Below, piece after piece: positions 16,176 to 23,642 of a stretch of 64,000 bases of DNA. Source of the DNA: UBA5796 sp040752455 (lineage in GTDB: Bacteria; Chloroflexota; Anaerolineae; Anaerolineales; Villigracilaceae); contig JBMOMN010000022.1 in the NCBI GenBank assembly GCA_049324115.1, forward strand, positions 33,736 to 97,735, written 5' to 3'. Numbering within the stretch: the first letter of the stretch is position 1; every line of letters begins with the position of its first letter. A program made the position numbers and the translations under genes. A model generated the notes under the pieces. That model saw only the letters and a list, made by a program, of their open reading frames with translations, was not told the DNA's origin and made no database searches.

Positions 16176-16598
16176 CTATTCGCCTTCGTCGCTGGCGATG
16201 CCGGGCTGGTTCAGGTCTATCACCTCGCCATGCACGTTGATGACGATCTTGAAGCCCAGCATGCCCATGTAAGCCCGCCCGCTTTCGGGGATGCCGGTTT
16301 GCAGCACCTGTTCGAGCTGCTGGTCAATGTTCTTGAACTGCTGCTCCAGGGCGGCGCGGGTGAAGATGTCGTCCTGGCCGAGCATCTTCCCGGCCTGTTC
16401 GGCCAGCAGGTCTTCGTGGCCCTCGATCTGCTCGGACATCATCTTCAACACCTGCCGGTCCACCTGCTCGGAGGGGATATGGCGGCGGAATCCGGCATCG
16501 TCCACCACGTAACAGGGTTCATCGCCCACGTAGGCGGTTTCCACGGAGCGGTCGAATTCGTCAACCACGAGACCGGCGAACAAGGCTTGTTTTGGCAT
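16176..16598 (-). CDS. Hypothetical acidic protein downstream of LURP-one-like gene
   Basis: 140 residues, not recognised. It begins MPKQALFAGLVVDEFDRSVE and has a region with DEPCYVVDDAGFRRHIPSEQ. A helical stretch rich in Gln and Glu follows (about 50-110), and the C-terminus is FKIVINVHGEVIDLNQPG. No signal peptide or membrane helix is visible. The ATG is 1 base after the stop of the upstream gene, so the two are translationally coupled and may work together. The reading frame upstream of this ATG is a shadow. Confidence 0.7.
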   Translation of the reverse strand: MPKQALFAGLVVDEFDRSVETAYVGDEPCYVVDDAGFRRHIPSEQVDRQVLKMMSEQIEGHEDLLAEQAGKMLGQDDIFTRAALEQQFKNIDQQLEQVLQTGIPESGRAYMGMLGFKIVINVHGEVIDLNQPGIASDEGE

Positions 16599-16599
16599 A

Positions 16600-17181
16600 T
16601 TAATTGCTCTGGCGGCCCTCGATGGCGGCCAGCAGGATGCCCGCCGCAACCCCCAGGCGTCGGTCCAGCCGTTGGGCGGTATCCATGCTGAAGTCCAGGT
16701 CAAGCTCGTAGCGGAACAGGTTGAAGCGCTGTTTCAGGTCCGCCACGCGGGTCTCGCCGAAGAGCACGTCGTAGTTCTGCGGCAGGAGCGAGCCGAGCAG
16801 CAGGCGACGCAGCAGGGCGTAGCCCACGCTGTCTTCGAGCAGCAGGCCGAGCGGCTGGTCGTTGACATCCAGCACTTCCCATTCGTCGCGCATCATCGAG
16901 CGCCAGCCCTTGCGCCGCAGCGCCCCGACCTTCATCTGCGTCCCGGCGTCAATCACGTCGTAGGCGGCAGAGAAGTCAATGATCTGGCGGGCCTGGATCA
17001 GCAGCACTTCCTGGGTCTTGCTCTCGTCGCTGTAGACGCGGATGTCCTCGCGCAGCTTGAACATCTTCTGCTCGCTGAACAGGACCAGGTTGCCCATCGG
17101 GTCGTAAATGCGGAACCGGCCGGTCAGGGCGATGGCCTGGCGTTTGAGCAGATAAGTGCTGTATTGGAATGCGGGGTTCAT
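16600..17181 (-). CDS. LURP-one-related / scramblase-like beta-barrel protein
   Basis: 193 residues. The pattern YLLKRQAIALTGRFRIYDPM, then GNLVLFSEQKMFKLREDIRV, then WEVLDVNDQPLG fits the LURP-one-related (Tubby C-terminal-like) fold. That fold is a beta barrel around a central helix, shared with phospholipid scramblases. It has no signal peptide. Function in bacteria is unknown; membrane-lipid binding is often proposed. It is the first gene of a two-gene unit with the hypothetical protein at 16176-16598. A 51-bp two-hairpin module lies just upstream. Confidence 0.7.
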   Translation of the reverse strand: MNPAFQYSTYLLKRQAIALTGRFRIYDPMGNLVLFSEQKMFKLREDIRVYSDESKTQEVLLIQARQIIDFSAAYDVIDAGTQMKVGALRRKGWRSMMRDEWEVLDVNDQPLGLLLEDSVGYALLRRLLLGSLLPQNYDVLFGETRVADLKQRFNLFRYELDLDFSMDTAQRLDRRLGVAAGILLAAIEGRQSN

Positions 17182-17207
17182 GGTTTCTCCTTCAGTTTTT
17201 CATAATT

Positions 17208-17258
17208 GGAGTGCGGACTTCAGTCCGCTGAAAATTTGCAGGCTGAAGCCTGCACTCC
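17208..17258. repeat. 51-bp two-hairpin module, GGAGT class
   Basis: The outer 5-bp stem GGAGT/ACTCC encloses hairpin 1, GCGGAC-TTCA-GTCCGC, a 9-base linker, and hairpin 2, GCAGGC-TGAA-GCCTGC. The two loops are exact reverse complements. It fills the gap between an L,D-transpeptidase gene end and the LURP-one-like gene start. Confidence 0.85.
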
Positions 17259-17277
17259 ATAATTTTATGGAGAATTT

Positions 17278-18288
17278 TTAGAAGATGTGGACGTCCACCC
17301 CTTCACCCGGCAAATAGAGGAAGCGCTTGTCGGGCGGGACGTTGGGCGTGGTCCAGCGGAAAAGCCATTTCGCGTCTGACGGGGTCAGGTTGATGCAGCC
17401 GTGGCTGTGGGGCGTGCCGTAGTCGTTGTGCCAGTACGTGCCGTGGAACGACACGCCGCTGTCGTTGATGTACGTGACCCAGGGCACGCCGGGCAGGTCG
17501 TATTCGGGGGCGGCCAGGTCTCCGCCGGCCATGTGGCGGCTGGAGCGCTTGTAGAAGGTCTTGAACCAGCCTTTGGGCGTGGGGTTGTACTTCGTGCCGG
17601 TGGAGGTGCGCATACTGCGGACGGGCCTGCCGTCCTCGAAGGCGGTCACGGTCTGGGCGCGCAGGTCCACCTCGATGTGCTTGAGCGAGTCGGGGATGTG
17701 GGACGAGAGCGAGGTCAACTCTCCGGGCGGAATGAGACGCAGGTTTTCGGCGTTGGCGTAGTAGGCGGCTTTCCAGAGATCGTCATAGATGTAGTAAAAA
17801 GTGGTTTCTTCTTCCTCGTTATGGACGATGTCTATCACCCAGTGGGTGGTGCTGTAATACATCCTCGGCCCGCGATAGGAGACGAGCGAGGGCTTCCAGT
17901 AGGTGTCCATGACCGGGACGGTGACTTCGGCCGTGACGGCCTTTCCGGGCATCTCCCGGACCGGTTGGTTGAGCACGTTTTCGACGGGCTGAACCCAGCC
18001 GGAGTAGATGAATCCCTGGTCGCCGATCTGGTACCAGACCGGGTTGTAGGCATCCTTGTCGGTGGTCTGGACCTTCTCGGTGACGGTGAGAAGGGTGTCG
18101 CGCGGCAGGGGCGTGAGCTTCCTGCCCTGGAAGGAGGGCGCGTCGTACAGGCTGGTCCAGGTGTAGACCACCCGTCCTTGAAAGTAGGGCGCGGCGGCCC
18201 GGGCCGGGTCCAAGCCCAGCTCGGACAGGAGCAGTCCCAATAGTCCCGCGCCGCTCAGTTTGAGGAAATCGCGTCGGTTGAGGGTCAT
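17278..18288 (-). CDS. Tat-exported L,D-transpeptidase (YkuD), third of cluster
   Basis: 336 residues. The N-terminus LNRRDFLKLSGAGLLGLLL is a twin-arginine signal. The YkuD catalytic domain is at the C-terminus, with VSFHGTYWHNDYGTPHSHGC and the nucleophile near Cys298. A central region of SH3-like repeats (VVYTWTSLYDAPSFQGRKL) precedes it. L,D-transpeptidases form 3-3 peptidoglycan crosslinks or anchor proteins outside the membrane. The ATG at 18288 begins 2 bases after the upstream gene's stop. It is the last gene of an amidase and L,D-transpeptidase cluster. Confidence 0.88.
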   Translation of the reverse strand: MTLNRRDFLKLSGAGLLGLLLSELGLDPARAAAPYFQGRVVYTWTSLYDAPSFQGRKLTPLPRDTLLTVTEKVQTTDKDAYNPVWYQIGDQGFIYSGWVQPVENVLNQPVREMPGKAVTAEVTVPVMDTYWKPSLVSYRGPRMYYSTTHWVIDIVHNEEEETTFYYIYDDLWKAAYYANAENLRLIPPGELTSLSSHIPDSLKHIEVDLRAQTVTAFEDGRPVRSMRTSTGTKYNPTPKGWFKTFYKRSSRHMAGGDLAAPEYDLPGVPWVTYINDSGVSFHGTYWHNDYGTPHSHGCINLTPSDAKWLFRWTTPNVPPDKRFLYLPGEGVDVHIF

Positions 18289-18289
18289 G

Positions 18290-19321
18290 TCAGTCAACAA
18301 TCGTCACAGAAGTGCCGTAATCCTTATACGCCAGCGGGGCGTCATGCGGCACGGTCGGCAGGGTCCAGCGGTAGAGCCAGCGGGCGGCCTGGGGCGAGAG
18401 GTTGATGCAGCCGTGGCTGTGAGGCGTGCCGAAGTCATTATGCCAGAAAGTGCCGTGGAAGGAAATACCGCTTTTGGTGATATAGAGCACCCAGGGCACG
18501 CCGGGCAGGTCGTAGCCGTTGGAGGCGATGTCGCCGGCGGCCATGTGGCGGGAGGGGCGTTTGTAGTTGGTCTTGTAATTGCCGAAGGGGGTGGCGTATC
18601 CGCCGCGCCGGAAGCGCACCCCGCTCGAAGCCCGGGTGGCAAAGACCATCCGGCTGCCCTCGTAAGCCGTGACCAATTGCTGCGAGAGGCGCACTTCGAT
18701 GGCCTTTTGGTAGGACGGCACGTCGGGCGAGATGGGCAGCAGTTCATCTTCGGGGACGAGGCGCAGGTGTTTGGCCTGGGCGTAGTAGTGGGTGTTGAAA
18801 CGGTCGTCGAAGATGCGGTACCAGGCTTGCCCGGCTTCGTCGCTGGCGGCCCCGGCCACCCAGTGGGTGGTGTCGTAGTACAGACGGAACGCGACCTTTG
18901 AATCTTCCTTCGGCTCCTGGCGGGCGTCGGTGTAGGGGACGGTCACGTCGGCCAGCGCGCCCCGGGCCGGGACGGCCTCCTGCGGCTGCTGGAGTTCCGT
19001 CCGCACCGGCTGGACATCGCCGGAGTAGGCGAATCCGTAATCGCCCATGCGGTACCAGACCCGGTTGTGGGATTCGCCGTCGTCGTCCACTTCCACGCCG
19101 TTGAGCGGCAGGACTACGTCCCGCCAGAAGGAGGAGGCCTTTTCGCTCTGGTCGGTCGGCTCTTTGTAGAGGGTCAGGGTGTCGGTCAGGATGCGTCCCT
19201 GCTGGTTGGGAGGGATGTAGGCCGAGACGCGGCTGAGGTCCACGTCCGGCAGCAGCAGGCCGAGCAGGGCCGCGCCGCTGAGTTTGAGGAAGTCGCGTCT
19301 GGAAAACTTTACGGGGGACAT
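18290..19321 (-). CDS. Tat-exported L,D-transpeptidase (YkuD), second of cluster
   Basis: 343 residues, a close paralogue of the next gene downstream. It has a twin-arginine signal (KFSRRDFLKLSGAALLGLLL), an SH3-like middle region and a C-terminal YkuD domain with ISFHGTFWHNDFGTPHSHGC (nucleophile near Cys305). The start lies beyond a repeat-rich gap of about 220 bases from the upstream paralogue, so it may have its own promoter, but it is tightly coupled to the gene at 17278. Tandem duplication is the likely origin of the pair. Confidence 0.88.
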   Translation of the reverse strand: MSPVKFSRRDFLKLSGAALLGLLLPDVDLSRVSAYIPPNQQGRILTDTLTLYKEPTDQSEKASSFWRDVVLPLNGVEVDDDGESHNRVWYRMGDYGFAYSGDVQPVRTELQQPQEAVPARGALADVTVPYTDARQEPKEDSKVAFRLYYDTTHWVAGAASDEAGQAWYRIFDDRFNTHYYAQAKHLRLVPEDELLPISPDVPSYQKAIEVRLSQQLVTAYEGSRMVFATRASSGVRFRRGGYATPFGNYKTNYKRPSRHMAAGDIASNGYDLPGVPWVLYITKSGISFHGTFWHNDFGTPHSHGCINLSPQAARWLYRWTLPTVPHDAPLAYKDYGTSVTIVD

Positions 19322-19358
19322 CGTGAATTATTCGAGCATCAGCGCAATGGCGAAAAAC

Positions 19359-19535
19359 GCCACAGAGTCACGGGGTCACAGAGTTTATTTTTTGGCTCTT
19401 TGGGAATCTCCGTGACAGACCAGCACATCTGGCGGCAAGCCGTAGAGCAAATTGGCAATTTGCTCTACGTTTGGCTAAACACCACGGAAAATCCCAGAGA
19501 ACCAGTTTTTCTCAGTGGCTCTGTGACTCAGTGGC
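19359..19535. repeat. Inverted-repeat element with nested hairpin
   Basis: Left arm GCCACAGAGTCACGGGG and right arm GGCTCTGTGACTCAGTGGC are imperfect inverted copies about 130 bases apart. A separate perfect 12-bp hairpin, GTAGAGCAAATT/AATTTGCTCTAC around GGC, is nested near 19440-19468. The element fills the gap between two L,D-transpeptidase genes. Confidence 0.65.
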
Positions 19536-19539
19536 AGTT

Positions 19540-20595
19540 TCAATAATGCACATTGACCAGCGTGCCGACCGAGGCGAAGTTGAACAGCCACTCGGCGTCG
19601 GGGATGGCGAAGTTGACGCAGCCGTGGCTCATGGGCGTGCCGAAGTTGTTGTGCCAGTACGTCCCGTGCAGGGCGTAACCCTTGTAAAAATACATCGTGT
19701 AAGGCACGTCCGGCAGGTAATAGCCCGGCCCGGACATATCGGTGTAGCGGTATTTGACGTAGACGCGGTACTGCCCGGTAACGGTCGGCGTGGCCCAGGT
19801 GCCGGTCGAGACGATGAACGAGTTGATGATCTGGTCCCCTTCGTAGGCGTAAACGCGCTGCTGGGTCAGGTCCACGTCAATCCAGCGTTCGCCGTTGGCG
19901 ATCTCGTCCTCCGGCGCGTTGGGCGGGATGTACGGTTCGGGTGTGGGGGTCGGCAGCGGGGTCTCGGTCGGTGTGGGCGTCTCGGTGGGGGTAAAGGTCG
20001 GGGTGATGGTCGGGGTCAGGGTGGGCGTCAACGTCGGGGTCAGGGTCGGCGTGGGAGTGAAGGTCGGGGTGGGCGTCAGGGTGTAGGTCGGTTTGACGAT
20101 GTCGGCCTGGCCGAAGTTCGGTTGGGGCGTTTTTTGTGACGGGGGGATCGGGCGGATGGAGGCCAGGGCCGGGGAGGCGGTGGCAGCCCAGACGGTCATG
20201 GCGATGAAGACGACGGCCAGCCCCATCAACCAGAGGCCGAGGCGGCTGCGGCGTTTTTCCGTTTTTGGGGCGGGGCGGGGCGGCGCGGGACGGGGAGCCT
20301 GGGTCTCGGCTGCGGACGGTTTGATCCCGGCCTGCTGCATCCGCCCGGCGGCCCAGCGCATCCCTTTGCGGGCGCGCTCGCTTTGGGGATTGACCTTGAG
20401 CGCCTGCTCCAGGTACTTCATGCTGGCCTGCGGCGGCGCGACCACCGCCAGGATCAGCCAGGGTTCTTCCAGGTCCGGGGCGAGCGAGGCGGCGCGTTCG
20501 GCCCAGCGGCGGGCGGACGGCTTGTCGCCGCTCTTGAGCGCCATTTGCGCCTGGCGGATGGCCTCGAGTGCTGCTGGACGCTGGTCGGGGGTCAT
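19540..20595 (-). CDS. Membrane-anchored L,D-transpeptidase with Thr/Pro-rich stalk
   Basis: 351 residues. A cytoplasmic TPR-like helical region (about 1-90) is followed by a basic stretch and one membrane helix (about 118-142, LGLWLMGLAVVFIAMTVW). A stalk of about 60 residues built from TPTPTxTP-type repeats leads to a YkuD domain (about 235-351) with ALHGTYWHNNFGTPMSHGCV (nucleophile near Cys326). It has no Tat signal, unlike its two paralogues. The stalk DNA is itself repetitive. The gene overlaps the upstream amidase gene by 4 bases, which links crosslinking and hydrolysis of peptidoglycan. Confidence 0.88.
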   Translation of the reverse strand: MTPDQRPAALEAIRQAQMALKSGDKPSARRWAERAASLAPDLEEPWLILAVVAPPQASMKYLEQALKVNPQSERARKGMRWAAGRMQQAGIKPSAAETQAPRPAPPRPAPKTEKRRSRLGLWLMGLAVVFIAMTVWAATASPALASIRPIPPSQKTPQPNFGQADIVKPTYTLTPTPTFTPTPTLTPTLTPTLTPTITPTFTPTETPTPTETPLPTPTPEPYIPPNAPEDEIANGERWIDVDLTQQRVYAYEGDQIINSFIVSTGTWATPTVTGQYRVYVKYRYTDMSGPGYYLPDVPYTMYFYKGYALHGTYWHNNFGTPMSHGCVNFAIPDAEWLFNFASVGTLVNVHY

Positions 20596-21371
20596 GGGGT
20601 TGGGGCGGGCGGCTGGTCGGTCGGCTCGATATTTTCGTTACGGATAAAGCACATGATACCCTCCACCACACCCTCGGCCACCAGGTCGGGGCGTTCGGTG
20701 AGCAGGCGGTAATCCAGGTTGAGGAACCCGGTCTCGATGATGGCGGCGATGGTGTTGGTGTCAATCTCGTCGAAGGCGTGGTAGCCGGTCATGTCGCGGG
20801 TGATGCTGCCGGCGTGGAACGGGAGGCCGGTGACGCGTCCATAACGGTCGCGCAGGCACTCGGTCAGGCGCGTGGCCCGGTTCTGGTCCCGGCTGCTGAG
20901 CGCCGCAGCGACCTTGAACCCGGTCGCCTCGTCGTTGATGAAGTCGCACGAGTCATTATGGATGGAAACCAGCGCCACGGCGTGGTAGCCCTCCAGCCGG
21001 GGGTCGAACTCCTGGAGCAGGTCCACCTGGAAGCCGAAGCCGGTCAACTCTTGCTGGACGAGGGTGGCGATCTTCAGGTTGATCTCCTGCTCGGTGGTGC
21101 CGTTGGGACAGACCGCGCCCGAGTCGTTGCCCCAATGCCCGGCCACGATCCCGATCCGCAGTTGGGGGAAGGGCGTGGTCTCGGGGGCGGGCGAACTCTC
21201 CGGCTGGGCGGTGAGCAGCAGGCTCAGGCGATCGGTCAGGCTGCTGGAGAAAAGTCCCGAGGTCGGCAGGCAGGTGAAGAGCGTCGCCAGGACGATGGCC
21301 AGGCTGAGCGTGGCGGGGAAGGGGTGGACGCGGCGGGAGTGTTTCTGTGGGCGCGGGGCGTTTGTCTGCAT
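20592..21371 (-). CDS. N-acetylmuramoyl-L-alanine amidase (Amidase_3)
   Basis: 259 residues. A basic N-terminus and one hydrophobic segment (about 20-42) serve as signal anchor. The zinc amidase domain follows, with ligands in GIVAGHWGNDSGAVC, the EQEINL glutamate and VSIHNDSC, and the catalytic glutamate in IIETGFLNLD. It removes stem peptides from peptidoglycan outside the membrane. The 4-base overlap with the following L,D-transpeptidase gene makes a coupled cell-wall remodelling unit. The ATG is the first in frame. Confidence 0.87.
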   Translation of the reverse strand: MQTNAPRPQKHSRRVHPFPATLSLAIVLATLFTCLPTSGLFSSSLTDRLSLLLTAQPESSPAPETTPFPQLRIGIVAGHWGNDSGAVCPNGTTEQEINLKIATLVQQELTGFGFQVDLLQEFDPRLEGYHAVALVSIHNDSCDFINDEATGFKVAAALSSRDQNRATRLTECLRDRYGRVTGLPFHAGSITRDMTGYHAFDEIDTNTIAAIIETGFLNLDYRLLTERPDLVAEGVVEGIMCFIRNENIEPTDQPPAPTP

Positions 21372-21433
21372 TTCTTAACAATAGTACCTTACAGGTTGTC
21401 CAATGGCAAGAGGAAAAATCGGAGGTTTTTGGT

Positions 21434-21559
21434 ATGTTTTTGGACCTGGGGAAAGACGCAAGCATTTTGTCTGTGTCCATCATCCCCCAGCCGGACGGGG
21501 TGATGTACGTCCTGTTGGTAAAGCAGGAGAACGCCGCGTCCGCAACCTTGCGGCGCTGA
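21434..21559 (+). CDS. Possible 41-residue protein
   Basis: A short frame from an ATG with GGAGG 9 bases upstream encodes MFLDLGKDASILSVSIIPQP and ends AASATLRR. It lies in the 404-base gap between the amidase gene and the membrane gene at 21776. I do not recognise it. Only the ribosome site supports it; it may be non-coding. Confidence 0.3.
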   Translation: MFLDLGKDASILSVSIIPQPDGVMYVLLVKQENAASATLRR

Positions 21560-21627
21560 CCAGCCCGGCCGAATCGAGTTATATCTCGTTTGGGTCGTGC
21601 GCCCGCAGGGGACGCGCGACTCGGTGA

Positions 21628-21656
21628 TTGAATCTCCCTGCCCCAGGACATATAAT
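21628..21656 (+). promoter_or_regulatory. Sigma70-type promoter before membrane gene
   Basis: TTGAAT at 21628-21633 and TATAAT at 21651-21656 are spaced by 17 bases. Transcription would start near 21663, about 110 bases before the ATG at 21776. The rest of the 21372-21775 gap shows only the small frame at 21434. Confidence 0.6.
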
Positions 21657-21775
21657 ATCTTTGGGGCACAAGACTCTGTCCAGGAGATGGACACGATCCG
21701 GGCTTCCTTGCTTTAGAGTTTGCCGAGACCAGGCGCCCCGCTCCCGTTCATCCGGTAAAACCAAAGGAGGCTGTG

Positions 21776-22372
21776 ATGAAGCTGTCGTCTTTGTTCCGGC
21801 TCGGAGGGGCCGCCATTCTCCTCGCCGAGACCCTGTTCGCTTTCGGCAACCTGTCGTATTTCCTGCCCGTCGAACAATTCTCAGGGGCGGTCACGATCTG
21901 GGTGTCCATGTTCGGCCACGCTTTCCTGGCGCTGGGGTTGTGCGCCCTTTACGCCCGGCAGGCCCAACAGGGCGGCTGGCTGGGACTGGCCGGCTTCGTC
22001 CTGCTCTTGTGGGGGAATATGTACTCCGTGGGCAGCGATGCGGTCAGGATGGGGGTGGCGCAGGGCGCGTTCACGCTGGAGCAGGTAGCCCAGGTGACTG
22101 CGTATGGGATCGCCGATTCGATCTTTTCGTGGGTCTGGGTGCTGGGGACTGTCGCCCTGGGGGTATCCGTTTACCGCGCCGGGGTGTTCCCGAAATATGC
22201 CGGCCTGCTCTTCGTGCTCCTGGGCGTGGTCGAATCGCTGACAGGACCGCTGGCGGTCACGCGTCCCGTCTTCATGCTGGTCGCCTTCGCGGCCTGGGTC
22301 TGGCCGGGATTGCTGCTCCTGACCGGCAGGGAGGCGGCGGTGATGAAGGCCGCTCCCGCCGCATCGGGCTGA
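21776..22372 (+). CDS. Six-helix membrane protein, DUF4386-like
   Basis: 198 residues, almost entirely hydrophobic with about six membrane segments (for example LFRLGGAAILLAETLFAFGN, WLGLAGFVLLLWGNMYSVG, YAGLLFVLLGVVESLTGPLA). No catalytic motif is visible. The layout resembles small DUF4386-type membrane proteins, but that is a weak resemblance. The ATG at 21776 has AAGGAGG 5 bases upstream; a GTG at 21773 is less likely. It stands alone and converges on the phosphodiesterase gene. Confidence 0.75.
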   Translation: MKLSSLFRLGGAAILLAETLFAFGNLSYFLPVEQFSGAVTIWVSMFGHAFLALGLCALYARQAQQGGWLGLAGFVLLLWGNMYSVGSDAVRMGVAQGAFTLEQVAQVTAYGIADSIFSWVWVLGTVALGVSVYRAGVFPKYAGLLFVLLGVVESLTGPLAVTRPVFMLVAFAAWVWPGLLLLTGREAAVMKAAPAASG

Positions 22373-22394
22373 CCCGGAGGCCGGGTCCCGTTTT

Positions 22395-23585
22395 TCAGCC
22401 CAGTTCCAGCGTGACCAGCGGGATCTCGATCTCCTGCGGCGTCAGTCCCCCGTGATGGCCGCGGAATTTCATCTCGAAGCGGTCCTTTTCGTACCACCAG
22501 ACCGACTGTCCGGCGTAGGGCAGGATGACCAGATTCCCGACGCTTTCCCTGAATTTTTGGGAAATCTTCTCCCCGAACCAGCCGCCCTCGATCAGGTCGG
22601 CGGATTTGACCACGTCGGCGATCCCGTCCAGGCGGGCGGCGAGGAAGGCCCGGGCTTCGTCCAACCTGTCAGGACGGAGATGCAGGAACAGGTCCCGGGC
22701 CGATCCGGCCGGGATGAGCGGCTGCCCGGCCCGGTTGACGGCGAGGAAGTCCTCGATCCCGGCGAAGCGTTTGTCCCGGTTCAGGTAAACCGTCGTGCGC
22801 GGGTCCACGTCCACCTGGCCGTGGTCGGCGGTCAGCAGAAAGCAGACCCGTTTGCCGCTGGAGGCCAGGGCGCGGGCGAAGAGCGCCTGCATCACCGCTA
22901 AAAAGGCCAGGATTTCGGCTTCGATCTGCTCCGATGATGGGCCGTGCGGGTGGCTGATGCCGTCCAGGGTGTCGTAGTACAGGCCGATGTAAGTCGGGCG
23001 TTTTTGCTTTTCGAGCAAGCGGCGGATGGAGACCAGGGCTTCGGGCAGGGTGCGGTAGGGCTGGAGGTCGCAGCCGCGGTTGACCACGTTGGAGTAGGTG
23101 GAGGGGGTGTAGGCCTTGCTCTGGAAGAAATGCGACTTGATCCCGGAGCCTTTCAGCTTGTTGTAGAGCGTCTGCGTGGGATACAGCCTTTTCGGGTTCA
23201 CGCGGCTGGACTTGAGCGTGTCCCGTTCCAGCGTGCCGGAGAGCGAGAAGAGCAGCGGGGCGTAGATGGCATCGAGCAGCGGTTCGTAGATGTACCACTC
23301 GTACAGCCCGCTCTCGCCGACGGGTAATCCGGTGTGGAGCGTCGTGACGTGGGCGGTGGTGGTGGACGGGAACTGGGCGGTCAGCTTCTCGACTTTGCCG
23401 TTGCGGGCCAGGAATCCCAGGAACGGGTGGCCCTGGAACTTCTCGAAGAAGCGCCAGCCGAAGCCGTCCACCAGGAAGAAGACGACCGCGTCGTACTCGC
23501 CGGAGGCGGCGAGGCGGAAGATGCGGTCGGGCAGTCCCGCGAAGCCGCCGGAGTTGTAGTTGGGTTTGATAAAGTTGGGGTGCAT
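22395..23585 (-). CDS. Type I phosphodiesterase / alkaline-phosphatase superfamily protein
   Basis: 396 residues without signal peptide. The alkaline-phosphatase fold metal sites are visible: VVFFLVDGFGWRF (first Asp), the nucleophile region FPSTTTAHVTTLHTG, GLYYDTLDGISHPHGP, LLTADHGQVDVDP and KFRGHHGGLTP. Relatives hydrolyse nucleotide or phosphonate diesters (nucleotide pyrophosphatase/phosphodiesterase family, PglZ relatives). Substrate is not predictable. It is followed in the same direction, upstream, by the FAD oxidoreductase gene. Confidence 0.87.
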   Translation of the reverse strand: MHPNFIKPNYNSGGFAGLPDRIFRLAASGEYDAVVFFLVDGFGWRFFEKFQGHPFLGFLARNGKVEKLTAQFPSTTTAHVTTLHTGLPVGESGLYEWYIYEPLLDAIYAPLLFSLSGTLERDTLKSSRVNPKRLYPTQTLYNKLKGSGIKSHFFQSKAYTPSTYSNVVNRGCDLQPYRTLPEALVSIRRLLEKQKRPTYIGLYYDTLDGISHPHGPSSEQIEAEILAFLAVMQALFARALASSGKRVCFLLTADHGQVDVDPRTTVYLNRDKRFAGIEDFLAVNRAGQPLIPAGSARDLFLHLRPDRLDEARAFLAARLDGIADVVKSADLIEGGWFGEKISQKFRESVGNLVILPYAGQSVWWYEKDRFEMKFRGHHGGLTPQEIEIPLVTLELG

Positions 23586-23595
23586 GAAAACCTTT

Positions 23596-23642
23596 GTCCA
23601 CGAAGAACACGAATTTCACGAAGTTTTAGCGACCTTCGTGGA
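23596..23642. repeat. Short inverted repeat, CCACGAAG type
   Basis: CCACGAAGAACACGAATTTC on the left and CCTTCGTGG on the right form a small palindromic element. It fills the gap between the oxidoreductase and phosphodiesterase genes. Confidence 0.45.

Noticed and set aside
19920..20095. Tandem DNA repeats as a CRISPR or VNTR locus
   Set aside because: They encode the in-frame Thr/Pro stalk of an L,D-transpeptidase; period and variation fit coding repeats.
21448..21475. c-di-GMP riboswitch-like string GGGGAAAGACGCAAGC
   Set aside because: Only a few bases match; the tetraloop-receptor arrangement of the c-di-GMP-I aptamer could not be built.
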